Positions 15,609 through 24,152 of a DNA stretch of 64,000 nt are shown piece after piece; the stretch's first letter is position 1; each line of letters begins with the position of its first letter. Under the pieces are notes generated by a model, which was not told the origin of the DNA, made no database searches, and saw nothing but the letters and a program-made list of their open reading frames with translations. Source of the DNA: Flavobacterium sp. (GTDB lineage: Bacteria > Bacteroidota > Bacteroidia > Flavobacteriales > Flavobacteriaceae); assembly GCF_024710485.1 (NCBI RefSeq), contig NZ_JANJUQ010000030.1:93649-157648 (forward strand), written 5' to 3'. Position numbers and translations under genes: made by a program.

Positions 15609-16559
15609 TTACTTTTTGAGTCCTAATTCTACCAAACGTTCGTCCAAGTATTCTCCAGCTGTAATATCGTCGAATGCTTTCGGATGATCGGCATCGATAC
15701 ATTTTTCCAAACAATTCAGAGGCATATCGCTTACCGGATGCATAAAGAACGGAATAGAGTAACGTGACGTTCCCCACAATTCTCTTGGTGGATTCACTAC
15801 TTGGTGGATGGTTGATTTTAATTTGTTATTGGTGTGACGGGACAACATGTCGCCTACATTAATCATCAACTCGTCCGGTTGCGCCATGGCATCAATCCAT
15901 TCGCCATTGTGATTTTGTACTTGTAATCCTTTGCCTTGGGCACCCATTAACAACGTAATCAAGTTGATGTCACCATGAGCGGCAGCACGAACGGCGCCAT
16001 CTTTAGGTTCGTCTGTAATAGGTGGATAATGAATTGGTCTTAAGATACTATTTCCGTCTTTAATGTAATTGTCGAAATAAAATTCATCCAAGCCAATGTA
16101 TAAGGCTAAAGCGCGTAATACATACACGCCGGTTTTTTCTAACATTCTGTAAGCTTCTTTTCCGACTTCATTAAAATGAGGCAATTCGGCTACTTCTACA
16201 TTGTCAGGATATTCGTTGGCGTATTTTGAGCCTTCACTCACATACTGCCCAAAGTGCCAAAACTCTTTTAAATCTCCGGCAGAGCGACCTTTAGCATGTT
16301 CTTTTCCGAAAGAAACATAACCTCTTTGTCCGCCAATTCCCGGAATTTCGTATTTGGCTTTGGTTTCCAATGGCAGGTTGAAGAAATTGCGCACTTCTGC
16401 ATACAAGTCTTCTACCAATTTGTCATCTAAAAAATGACCTTTTAGTGCAACGAAGCCGATGTCTTCGTATGCTTTTCCGATTTCATTTACAAATTTTTGT
16501 TTACGTGCCGGATCGTCCGACAGGAAATCACGTAAGTCAACACTTGGAATTTGTTGCAT
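15609..16559 (-). CDS. Isopenicillin-N-synthase-like 2-oxoglutarate/Fe(II) dioxygenase
   Basis: 316 residues. DIOX_N-type start (IPSVDLRDFLSDDPARKQKF) followed by the oxygenase barrel. Iron ligands are visible as HGDIN (His and Asp near 192-194) and a distal His in KLKSTIHQVV near residue 250; the co-substrate-binding Arg and Ser are in RYSIPFFMHP. The catalytic set is therefore complete. It should hydroxylate or oxidise a small molecule using oxygen and an oxo-acid; the substrate is unknown and no biosynthetic neighbours help. It is a single gene with its own promoter and terminator. Confidence 0.87.
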   Translation of the reverse strand: MQQIPSVDLRDFLSDDPARKQKFVNEIGKAYEDIGFVALKGHFLDDKLVEDLYAEVRNFFNLPLETKAKYEIPGIGGQRGYVSFGKEHAKGRSAGDLKEFWHFGQYVSEGSKYANEYPDNVEVAELPHFNEVGKEAYRMLEKTGVYVLRALALYIGLDEFYFDNYIKDGNSILRPIHYPPITDEPKDGAVRAAAHGDINLITLLMGAQGKGLQVQNHNGEWIDAMAQPDELMINVGDMLSRHTNNKLKSTIHQVVNPPRELWGTSRYSIPFFMHPVSDMPLNCLEKCIDADHPKAFDDITAGEYLDERLVELGLKK

Positions 16560-16614
16560 ACTACTAAAAAATTTTTGTTAATAACTCAGACTGAGGAAAT
16601 CCCAATCATAACTA

Positions 16615-16649
16615 CAAATGTAACTAAATTTTAATTAGAAAAAGTCAAA
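16615..16649 (-). promoter_or_regulatory. Candidate promoter of the oxygenase gene
   Basis: Minus strand TTTG (16649-16646), 23-bp spacer, TACATTTG (16622-16615). The leader would be about 50 nt. Confidence 0.5.
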
Positions 16650-16703
16650 GTTATTAACAATTGTTGTCCTATTACGCGTTCATTTACAGATATTAAGACA
16701 GTC

Positions 16704-16734
16704 TTGCATTTTTAAATTAAATGGGTTACATTTG
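16704..16734 (+). promoter_or_regulatory. Promoter of the second T9SS cargo gene
   Basis: TTG (16704-16706), 20-bp spacer and TACATTTG (16727-16734). ATG 28 bp downstream. Confidence 0.6.
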
Positions 16735-16762
16735 AAATGTTAACCTCCTAAAAAACAACCTC

Positions 16763-17494
16763 ATGAGAAAACTTTACGCTTTATTTTTATTGATAACTGT
16801 TGGCTTGTATGGGCAAACTGGCAGTTTATGTACCGATCCCATAGTTATAAATAGTTTGCCTTACACCACTACAGACAATACGGCTAACTATGGTGATAAT
16901 TACGATCCTCCGACAGCCACCCCAATTTCTTGTGGTGCAGGAACTTCTGGGAATTATTATCTTGGTGGAAATGACGTGATTTACGCTTACACTCCAACAG
17001 CAAACGGAAATATTTCCATACAATTGCCCTCTGCGCCAGGTTGGACCGGTCTTTTTGTGTATACCAGTTGTGCCGGTATAGGAGCTGCACCTTATGCTTG
17101 TAATTGCAGTTCGGCTGCCGGTAACAGAACTATTAATGATATGGCGGTTACGGCCGGGCAAACATATTATATCGTAATTTCTTCATGGCCATCGCCTCAA
17201 ACCATTGCTTACACGTTAAATGTAACGCAAAGCAATTTGGATAACAGTGAATTTAATCCTAATAAAACGGTCACTTTGTATCCTAATCCGGTGCGACAAG
17301 AATTATTCGTGGAAACCGATGCATCGATTAAAAATGTCAGCATTATTTCGGTTAATGGACAACGTTTAGCGGCTAATTTAATCAATAACAATAGTATTAA
17401 TGTTGACGGTTTGTCGGCCGGATTTTACATTTTAGAGATGACTACGGAAGAAGGACTACTATTGCGTAAAAATTTCATAAAAGCAGCCAATTAA
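16763..17494 (+). CDS. Secreted T9SS cargo with PPC-like beta-sandwich
   Basis: 243 residues. A signal peptide (MRKLYALFLLITVGLYGQ) is followed by one beta-sandwich domain of about 140 residues with three Cys pairs' worth of cysteines (LCTDP, SCGAG, YTSCAG, YACNCS) and the pattern DVIYAYTP...GQTYYIVISSW, similar to pre-peptidase C-terminal domains. The last 70 residues are a type A sorting domain: LYPNPVRQELFVE, VSIISVNGQRL, LSAGFYILEM, ending KNFIKAAN. It is exported through the T9SS by family rule. It may be an adhesin or binding module with no enzyme attached. Confidence 0.85.
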   Translation: MRKLYALFLLITVGLYGQTGSLCTDPIVINSLPYTTTDNTANYGDNYDPPTATPISCGAGTSGNYYLGGNDVIYAYTPTANGNISIQLPSAPGWTGLFVYTSCAGIGAAPYACNCSSAAGNRTINDMAVTAGQTYYIVISSWPSPQTIAYTLNVTQSNLDNSEFNPNKTVTLYPNPVRQELFVETDASIKNVSIISVNGQRLAANLINNNSINVDGLSAGFYILEMTTEEGLLLRKNFIKAAN

Positions 17495-17514
17495 AAAGCA
17501 GCATGATTGAACCG

Positions 17515-17549
17515 AAAACCCCGAGTATTGATTTGCTCGGGGTTTTTCT
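17515..17549 (+). terminator. Intrinsic terminator after the second T9SS cargo gene
   Basis: 11-bp perfect stem AAAACCCCGAG / CTCGGGGTTTT, 10-nt loop, T run. Confidence 0.9.
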
Positions 17550-17606
17550 TTGGTAAAATTGGCTTAACTTTCCTTTAAAAACTACAACGATTGAAATCTG
17601 TTTTTA

Positions 17607-17614
17607 TACTTTTG
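17607..17614 (+). promoter_or_regulatory. -7 element of the E1 gene
   Basis: TACTTTTG matches TAnnTTTG and lies 19 bp before the ATG. The nearest TTG (17591-17593) is too close to be a normal -33. Confidence 0.4.
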
Positions 17615-17633
17615 CAACACCAAAACAAACCCA

Positions 17634-19610
17634 ATGAAATTCGATAGAAAAGAATTGTCCAATATCCAGTTGTTGGACTTGTATAAAAGATTACTCAAGC
17701 CCCGATTGATAGAAGAAAAAATGCTCATCTTGTTGCGTCAAGGGAAAGTGTCTAAATGGTTTTCGGGCATTGGTCAGGAAGCCATTTCAGTAGGAATTAC
17801 GGCTGCGTTAGACCAAGATGAATATATTTTACCAATGCACCGCAATTTGGGTGTATTTACCGGGAGAGACATTCCATTGCACCGATTGTTTTCGCAATGG
17901 CAAGGAAAGAAAAGCGGTTTTACCAAAGGAAGAGACCGCAGTTTTCACTTTGGTACCCAAGAGTTTAAAATTATCGGAATGATTTCGCATCTCGGACCGC
18001 AAATGGGTGTAGCCGACGGTATCGCTTTAGCCAATAAACTCAAGCAAAACGGCAAAGTTACAGCTGTTTTTACCGGAGAAGGTGCTACTTCGGAAGGCGA
18101 TTTTCATGAGGCATTGAATATAGCCGCTGTTTGGGATTTACCGGTAATGTTTGTGATTGAAAACAACGGTTATGGTTTATCAACACCGACCAACGAGCAA
18201 TACCGCTGTGAAAACCTGGCTGACAAAGGCGTAGGCTATGGCATGGAAAGTCATATCATAGACGGTAACAATATATTAGAGGTTTATTTGAAAGTAGCTG
18301 AATTAAAAGCGTCGATGACAGTCAATCCTCGTCCGGTGTTGTTGGAGTTCAAAACCTTTAGAATGCGCGGTCACGAAGAAGCCAGTGGAACTAAATATGT
18401 ACCTCAGGAGTTGATGGACATGTGGGCGATTAAAGATCCGATTGCCAATTACCGAGATTATTTGATGACAGTTGGTGTGCTTTCTGAAGAAATGGATGCC
18501 GAGTTTAAAGCTAATATCAAAGCCGAAATTGATGAACATTGGGCCATTACTGTCGCCGAACCTGAATGCGAAGCCAGTTTGGAAGAAGAACTCAATGATG
18601 TGTATGAACCATATACTTTTGAAGTCTTTGAACCTGGCGCAGAAAAAGAAAACATTCGTGTTATTGATGCCATTTCTTCGGCCTTACGCCAATCCATGGA
18701 ACGCCATGAAAATTTGGTGATTATGGGACAAGATATTGCGGAATACGGAGGGGCCTTTAAAATTACCGATGGTTTTGTAGCGCAATTTGGCAAAGACCGC
18801 GTACGCAATACACCTATCTGTGAAAGTGCTGTAGTATCGGCGGCGAATGGATTATCTATAAATGGTCATAAGGCTGTAGTGGAAATGCAGTTTGCCGATT
18901 TCGTGTCTACTGGATTCAATCCGATAGTGAATTTATTGGCTAAACAACACTATCGTTGGGGCGAAAAATCGGATGTAGTAGTTCGTATGCCTTGTGGTGG
19001 CGGTACGCAAGCCGGACCGTTTCACTCACAAACCAACGAAGCTTGGTTTACCAAAACACCGGGCTTGAAAGTGGTTTATCCGGCGTTTCCGTATGATGCC
19101 AAAGGATTATTGAATACTGCCATTAACGATCCGAATCCGGTGATGTATTTTGAGCACAAACAATTGTACCGTTCCGTTTATCAAGAGGTTCCGACGGATT
19201 ATTACACCATTCCTTTCGGGAAAGCCGCTTTATTGAAAGAAGGTACGCAAGTAACCGTTATTTCGTTCGGAGCCGGTGTGCATTGGGCTTTGGAAACCTT
19301 AGATAAACACCAGGATGTTAGTGCCGATTTGATTGACTTAAGAACATTACAACCTTTGGATACCGAAGCGATTTTTACTTCGGTTAAAAAGACAGGTAAA
19401 GTTATTATTCTTCAAGAAGATACTTTGTTTGGCGGAGTGGCAAGTGACATTTCGGCTATGGTTACCGAAGCCTGTTTTGAGTATTTGGATGCGCCTGTGC
19501 GAAGAGTAGGTAGTTTGGAAACGGCTATTCCTTTTGTGAAGCCATTAGAAGATCAGTATTTGCCTAAAGCTCGTTTTGAAACTTCATTACTTGAGCTTAT
19601 AGCTTATTAA
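17634..19610 (+). CDS. Fused E1 alpha/beta of a 2-oxo-acid dehydrogenase (branched-chain type)
   Basis: 658 residues. The alpha half (1-330) has the thiamine-diphosphate motif beginning [18 protein letters not shown] and ending VIENNGYG near residue 180, and the phosphorylation-loop region [16 protein letters not shown]. The beta half starts near [15 protein letters not shown] (338) with [27 protein letters not shown] and the C-terminal transketolase domain ([15 protein letters not shown]). In most bacteria these are two genes; a single fused chain is common in Bacteroidetes. It decarboxylates 2-oxo acids (probably branched-chain) and passes the acyl group to an E2 not in this window. Confidence 0.88.
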   Translation: MKFDRKELSNIQLLDLYKRLLKPRLIEEKMLILLRQGKVSKWFSGIGQEAISVGITAALDQDEYILPMHRNLGVFTGRDIPLHRLFSQWQGKKSGFTKGRDRSFHFGTQEFKIIGMISHLGPQMGVADGIALANKLKQNGKVTAVFTGEGATSEGDFHEALNIAAVWDLPVMFVIENNGYGLSTPTNEQYRCENLADKGVGYGMESHIIDGNNILEVYLKVAELKASMTVNPRPVLLEFKTFRMRGHEEASGTKYVPQELMDMWAIKDPIANYRDYLMTVGVLSEEMDAEFKANIKAEIDEHWAITVAEPECEASLEEELNDVYEPYTFEVFEPGAEKENIRVIDAISSALRQSMERHENLVIMGQDIAEYGGAFKITDGFVAQFGKDRVRNTPICESAVVSAANGLSINGHKAVVEMQFADFVSTGFNPIVNLLAKQHYRWGEKSDVVVRMPCGGGTQAGPFHSQTNEAWFTKTPGLKVVYPAFPYDAKGLLNTAINDPNPVMYFEHKQLYRSVYQEVPTDYYTIPFGKAALLKEGTQVTVISFGAGVHWALETLDKHQDVSADLIDLRTLQPLDTEAIFTSVKKTGKVIILQEDTLFGGVASDISAMVTEACFEYLDAPVRRVGSLETAIPFVKPLEDQYLPKARFETSLLELIAY

Positions 19611-19628
19611 CAACATATAGAGTTAATG

Positions 19629-19661
19629 TAAAAAGACACAAGCGCTTGTGTCTTTTTTTAT
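19629..19661. terminator. Bidirectional terminator, perfect palindrome
   Basis: A 26-bp perfect palindrome (AAAAGACACAAGC then its complement, 19631-19656) followed by T's. It lies between converging genes and can stop both transcripts. Confidence 0.9.
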
Positions 19662-19683
19662 TATTTTAAATTTAAAAGTGGAT

Positions 19684-20073
19684 TTATATACAATTCAGCA
19701 GGACTTCTTTGGATAATGGCTTGCTGATGTAACTTACTACATTTGGGTTTTGTTCTGCTCTCGATTTGTCAATCGGATTTAGTGAAGCTGATATTACGTG
19801 GATATGGCATTCAATATGTAAGTTGGATTTTACTTTCTCGAACTCATCTAAGAATTCCCAACCGTTGATTAAAGGCATATTTAAATCTAAAAAGATGACA
19901 ACTCTTTTTCCGGGCTTAGATTCCTTGTTAATATTGATGATACCTTCTAAGGCTTGTTTGCCGTTAAAAAAGGTCTGAATATCGTCTGTTATGTTTAACA
20001 ACGTAATGAGTCGTCGATGAAAATAATTCACAGACAAGTCGTCGTCGATGAGTATGATGGTATTTGATGTCAT
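19684..20073 (-). CDS. Single-domain response regulator (CheY-like)
   Basis: 129 residues, one receiver domain only. Acidic pocket DDD at 10-12, phospho-acceptor Asp63 in FLDLNMP, switch Ser in VISAS near 95 and Lys118 in YISKPL. No DNA-binding or enzymatic output domain. The ATG overlaps the kinase stop in an ATGA junction, so it is translationally coupled to the PAS kinase upstream and is its likely partner. It is a paralogue of the regulator at 26657, with the shared features SLN, D-K-x-x-A and KPL. The signal must pass to another protein. Confidence 0.9.
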   Translation of the reverse strand: MTSNTIILIDDDLSVNYFHRRLITLLNITDDIQTFFNGKQALEGIININKESKPGKRVVIFLDLNMPLINGWEFLDEFEKVKSNLHIECHIHVISASLNPIDKSRAEQNPNVVSYISKPLSKEVLLNCI

Positions 20074-22631
20074 GGTTTTAAATGTTTTGAAAGGGTGAAA
20101 ATGATCGAAGTGCCTTTATTGATCTCCGATTTTATCCATATTTTTCCATTGTGGATATCGACAATTTTTTTGCAATGGGCCAGTCCGATACCGAAGCCAC
20201 TGTACTCATGTGAAGTGTGTAATCTTCTGAAAATTTGAAAAATCTGCTCAAAATATTTTTCCTCGATGCCGATTCCGTTATCGGTTACTTTAAATTGCCA
20301 GTATTCTCTCAATTCTTTGGCTTCTATAGATACTATTGGAGCGGTCTTTTCTTTTCTGAATTTCAGTGCATTACTGATTAGATTTTGGAATAACAATCTA
20401 ATGAAAATGGGATAGCATTCAATTACAGGAAGTGATTTAAAAGAAATTTCCGCATTCGTTTCTTTAATGTTAACGGAAAGATCTTCCAATACCTCAGTTA
20501 AGGTTTCATTCAGATTGAGTAATTGGGTTTCATTACCTTTATTGATTCTGTTGTACTCTAATAAGCCTGAAATAAGAAATCGCATTCTGTTGGCCGAATT
20601 ATTGATAAAATTCAGGAATAGATTGCCTTCCTCATTTAATTGTTGGCTGAATTCTTTCATCAACAAATCCGAATAGCTGATAATAGTAAGAAGCGGTTCT
20701 TGTAGATCATGTGAAGCGATGTAGTTAAACTGCTCCAATTCGGTATTTTGACGCTTTAGAATTTCGTTTTGAAGTTGAATTTGTTTTTCTTTTTCTTTTC
20801 GACTGCTGATATCACGGATAAAAACAAAATATTTGTATTTATAGTCTAAATCATCAACGGCAATCAATGTCAGCTCAATAGGAAATGTTTTTTTATGTCG
20901 ATCAATCGCCATTAAATCCAAAGTGGTATTTGCCTTACCCGATAATTCTACTTTTTTAAAGAAATCGCTGATTTCAAAGCAATTATTTTCATCGGAAAGA
21001 ATCAGTTCAGGAAGGTTTTTACCGATGACTTCGTTGAGCGACCAACCAAATATTTTCTCAGCTTTTGTATTCCAAAATGAAATTGTGCAATCTTCGTTGA
21101 TAATAACAATTCCTTCCATCGAAGATTGCATAATCAAGTTGTTTTGCTTTTCGGTTTTTGATAGTAGGCTTTGTAGGTTTTTGATATCGGAGATGTCAAT
21201 CCCGTAGCCTATCATATAAGCAAGCTCGCCTTCGACATAAAAAGGGAAAAACCTTCTCAAGATGTAGAATGTTCGGTCTCCTCTAATCACCTCATCCACC
21301 CATTCTACTTGTTTTCCTTTTTTTTTGGCTTCCTGAAAATACGTTTCTCGTTGGATGGCCATATCGTTATTAATCCCTTTTTTTCTACAATAATCAAAAT
21401 TGTTTTTACCTATCATCCATTGGCGTAAATCCGGATCGGATATGCCATTAGGATTGATAAAAAGATAGTTGTGATTTTTGTCAAAAACCGCTATATCCGC
21501 TGGTAAATTAAAAAGCACGGAGTCGTTAAACTCATTGCGTTTCTTGATTTCAAAATCGGCTATTTTTTGTTGTGAGATGTCCCAAACAATACCATTAAAT
21601 ACCATTTTACTGTTTTGAAAAACCGGAGTGGCACTCGCTTCAAACCATTTGATACTGTTGTCTCTCAATATCATCCGACCGGTAAACTTAAAAGGCTCGT
21701 TGTATGAGATAGATTGTTGTGTAGCTTCAAGAAATGAAGGAATGTCTTCAGGGTGTATGCGCAATCGGGTTAACCAAGACTTGTAATGTGTTAGTATATT
21801 AAATCCGAAAATTTCCTGAAATGAATTGCTCACATGGTGGAAATAATGAACTTTATTTTTGAGTACATGAAACTGAAATAAAGCAACCGGCAGATGCTTT
21901 TGGAAAAAATCAATTTGAGATTTTTTTTCCTCAATGACAATTTTATCTTTTAGTTTTTCAGTTATATCATTGCAAATCAGTAAGTAGTAGTGTTTGTTTT
22001 CGAAGTTTCTTTTTTGAAAATCAATTAACAAATGTTTTTTTTTGATTTTTTCACTAAACTTAAAATCATTTTTCTTGTCGACTTTTTGTAAAATTTCCGA
22101 CCATTTTACAGCGTTTTGGAAATATTTAAAAATCTCCCAAATACATTTTTCACTCAAATTGGCATCGGAGATTTTAACCATTTTTTGGGCAGCAGAGTTT
22201 TTGTAAACTAATTTTCCGTCTGAGTTAAAAACAAAAACTCCTTCTTTAATTTGATGGATGAATGCTTCAAAGAGACCAAGTTTCTTTTTTATGGAAGTCA
22301 GATTTTCATCAGTTTGTTTTTTGTTTGGTACTGTTTTATTAAAAGTAATGATGTAGTACTCTTTTTCTCGAGTAAATAAAGAAAAGTTTAATTCGAGTTC
22401 AACCAAGTTGCCCTCAAGATCAGCAACTTTTTTTTGTGTGTTGAAAGGAAAAGATATGTTGTTAAAATTAATTTCCGAAATCAAAGAATCTATGACGCTA
22501 TTGGGGAATATTGAAAGTATATTTTGTGCTTTTTGATTGATAAAAATGCACTCTCTCTCATCGTTAAAAGCAATAACAGACAAGGGTAATACTTGTAGGA
22601 TTGATGAGATATTTTGTTCCAAATGGTGCAT
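20070..22631 (-). CDS. Soluble multi-PAS sensor histidine kinase
   Basis: 853 residues from the ATG at 22631 (MHHLEQNISS). A TTG 20 codons upstream is the -33 element of the promoter and cannot be the start. I see no membrane segment. About five PAS-type modules fill residues 1-600 (for example SNSFQEIFGFN, KAEKIFGWSLNEVIGKNLPE). The kinase core has the phospho-acceptor His in ASHDLQEPLLTI, the N box LFQNLISNALKF, DNGIGIEE and SGFGIGLAHCKK. It lies head to head with a FIST/kinase/regulator operon whose kinase is of the same build, and in one unit with a CheY-like protein. Confidence 0.9.
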   Translation of the reverse strand: MHHLEQNISSILQVLPLSVIAFNDERECIFINQKAQNILSIFPNSVIDSLISEINFNNISFPFNTQKKVADLEGNLVELELNFSLFTREKEYYIITFNKTVPNKKQTDENLTSIKKKLGLFEAFIHQIKEGVFVFNSDGKLVYKNSAAQKMVKISDANLSEKCIWEIFKYFQNAVKWSEILQKVDKKNDFKFSEKIKKKHLLIDFQKRNFENKHYYLLICNDITEKLKDKIVIEEKKSQIDFFQKHLPVALFQFHVLKNKVHYFHHVSNSFQEIFGFNILTHYKSWLTRLRIHPEDIPSFLEATQQSISYNEPFKFTGRMILRDNSIKWFEASATPVFQNSKMVFNGIVWDISQQKIADFEIKKRNEFNDSVLFNLPADIAVFDKNHNYLFINPNGISDPDLRQWMIGKNNFDYCRKKGINNDMAIQRETYFQEAKKKGKQVEWVDEVIRGDRTFYILRRFFPFYVEGELAYMIGYGIDISDIKNLQSLLSKTEKQNNLIMQSSMEGIVIINEDCTISFWNTKAEKIFGWSLNEVIGKNLPELILSDENNCFEISDFFKKVELSGKANTTLDLMAIDRHKKTFPIELTLIAVDDLDYKYKYFVFIRDISSRKEKEKQIQLQNEILKRQNTELEQFNYIASHDLQEPLLTIISYSDLLMKEFSQQLNEEGNLFLNFINNSANRMRFLISGLLEYNRINKGNETQLLNLNETLTEVLEDLSVNIKETNAEISFKSLPVIECYPIFIRLLFQNLISNALKFRKEKTAPIVSIEAKELREYWQFKVTDNGIGIEEKYFEQIFQIFRRLHTSHEYSGFGIGLAHCKKIVDIHNGKIWIKSEINKGTSIIFTLSKHLKP

Positions 22632-22658
22632 TTTCCTGTGTCTAGACTCATTTTTTCT

Positions 22659-22691
22659 CAAATTTAGAATCCTAATTTTTGCCTTTAGCAA
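22659..22691 (-). promoter_or_regulatory. Promoter of the leftward PAS kinase
   Basis: Minus strand TTG (22691-22689), 22-bp spacer, TAAATTTG (22666-22659). It decides the kinase start at 22631. Confidence 0.6.
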
Positions 22692-22917
22692 TTTTAGGCT
22701 TAACGGTAGCTTTATTTATTTCAGTGGTAATTATATATAGACGAACGGTATAAATAGCTATTTTATTACAATTAACATTTGTTTAATCTTCCTGTTTTTT
22801 GAATCTCTATTTTCATTCGTCGAAAGATTTAAACCGCTAGCGGAAATAACTTCGTGTTTTATCTAATCCTAATTCTTAAAATTTAAAAAATGTAATAAAT
22901 TGTTAGAGATGCGTCTA

Positions 22918-22952
22918 TTTTGTCGCTTCTTTAAATCTAAGTCTTACATTTT
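22918..22952 (+). promoter_or_regulatory. Candidate promoter of the FIST operon
   Basis: TTTTG (22918-22922), 22-bp spacer, TACATTTT (22945-22952), one base off the -7 consensus. In the same gap the palindrome CCGCTAGCGG (22834-22843) could be an operator between the two divergent units. Confidence 0.4.
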
Positions 22953-22966
22953 TAAAAAGTTTTTCT

Positions 22967-24151
22967 ATGCTCCAATTTTACTCTGCTTCAACAAGAATAG
23001 TCAACACCAAAAGGGGTGTGGCCGAATGTTTGGAAATTGCTTGTCAAAGCGATTACGAAAACGTTGATTTACTGATTTTTCACGCTTCTATTGGTCATGA
23101 CTTTGATGCTATTTTAGCCGAATCTAAACGATTAGCACCTAATGCCGATGTTGTGGCTGCCTCTTGTTGTGGTGTTGTTGGAAGAGAAGGGGTGAGCGAA
23201 TCAATGAAAGATATCGCAATGATGGCCATCAAGGGAAAAGATTACGCCTTGGCTTCAACGGATGGTTTGTACGGATACAATTCTTACGAGAAGGCTTTAG
23301 AGTTGGCGCAAAATTTAGCCTCACAAAAACAAGGAATCAATATGATTTATTTTTTGGGATCAGGTATTGATATCAATAACGATTTATGCATTAGAGCTTT
23401 TGAAGAGGTTTTTGGTTCTGAAGTAACCATTTTCGGAGCCACATCGTCTGATAACATGAAGGGTTATGTAAGTTATCAAGCCATTAATGATGTGGTTTAT
23501 GAACACGGTGCATTTGCGATAGGTTTCTGCGATCCAACACTAACGGTAGACACTCAAGCTACTCACGGATTTATTGCTATCGGAGAACCTATGGTAGTTA
23601 CCAAATCCGAAGGGCACATCATTAAAGAGCTTAACGGAAGACCGGCTTGGACTGAGTATTTAAACCGTTTGGGATTAACAGATAAATCCGATTGTGGGAA
23701 TACCATTCCTATTGGTGCTTTAGCAGAACAATTGTCTCCTGAATTAGCTAAAGAATATGGAAACAACCACATTTTGCGTGTGGTAACCAAACACGTTGGT
23801 GAGGAAATGTACTATGCTACTACTTGTCCTGAGGGAACTGAACTTTGGTTAACAGTTCGGGATGAGGAAGTTATCTTTAACGAAATGGAGCGTATTGTAG
23901 AATGTATCAACACTCGAAATAATGGCAAAAAGCCGGTAGCAGTCTTTCATGCCGATTGTTTGGCCAGAGGTCGTTTTTTAACAGACAGAATCTTGAAAGA
24001 AGAATTAGTCTTTAAAATGCAAGCTCCTTTTTATGCTGAAAACGGTTGTCCTCCATGGTTAGGGATGTATGGCTTTGGAGAGTTTGCTCGTTTAGGAAAT
24101 AAAAATACATATCACAATTACACTACCGCACTCTATGTAATCTACCGATAA
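22967..24151 (+). CDS. FIST-domain sensory protein
   Basis: 394 residues, covering the FIST N and FIST C domains. FIST N: DLLIFHASIGHDFDAILAE, AASCCGVVG near residue 67, GSGIDINNDLCIRAFEEVFG and TIFGATSSDN. FIST C: LAKEYGNNHILRVV near residue 263, VFHADCLARGRFL and a final APFYAENGCPPWLGMYGFGE. In other bacteria FIST proteins are predicted small-ligand sensors, often for amino acids, coupled to signalling proteins. No signal peptide or membrane span, so cytosolic. It is first in a three-gene operon; the kinase starts one base after its stop, so the two probably form one sensory complex. Confidence 0.88.
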   Translation: MLQFYSASTRIVNTKRGVAECLEIACQSDYENVDLLIFHASIGHDFDAILAESKRLAPNADVVAASCCGVVGREGVSESMKDIAMMAIKGKDYALASTDGLYGYNSYEKALELAQNLASQKQGINMIYFLGSGIDINNDLCIRAFEEVFGSEVTIFGATSSDNMKGYVSYQAINDVVYEHGAFAIGFCDPTLTVDTQATHGFIAIGEPMVVTKSEGHIIKELNGRPAWTEYLNRLGLTDKSDCGNTIPIGALAEQLSPELAKEYGNNHILRVVTKHVGEEMYYATTCPEGTELWLTVRDEEVIFNEMERIVECINTRNNGKKPVAVFHADCLARGRFLTDRILKEELVFKMQAPFYAENGCPPWLGMYGFGEFARLGNKNTYHNYTTALYVIYR

Positions 24152-24152
24152 G

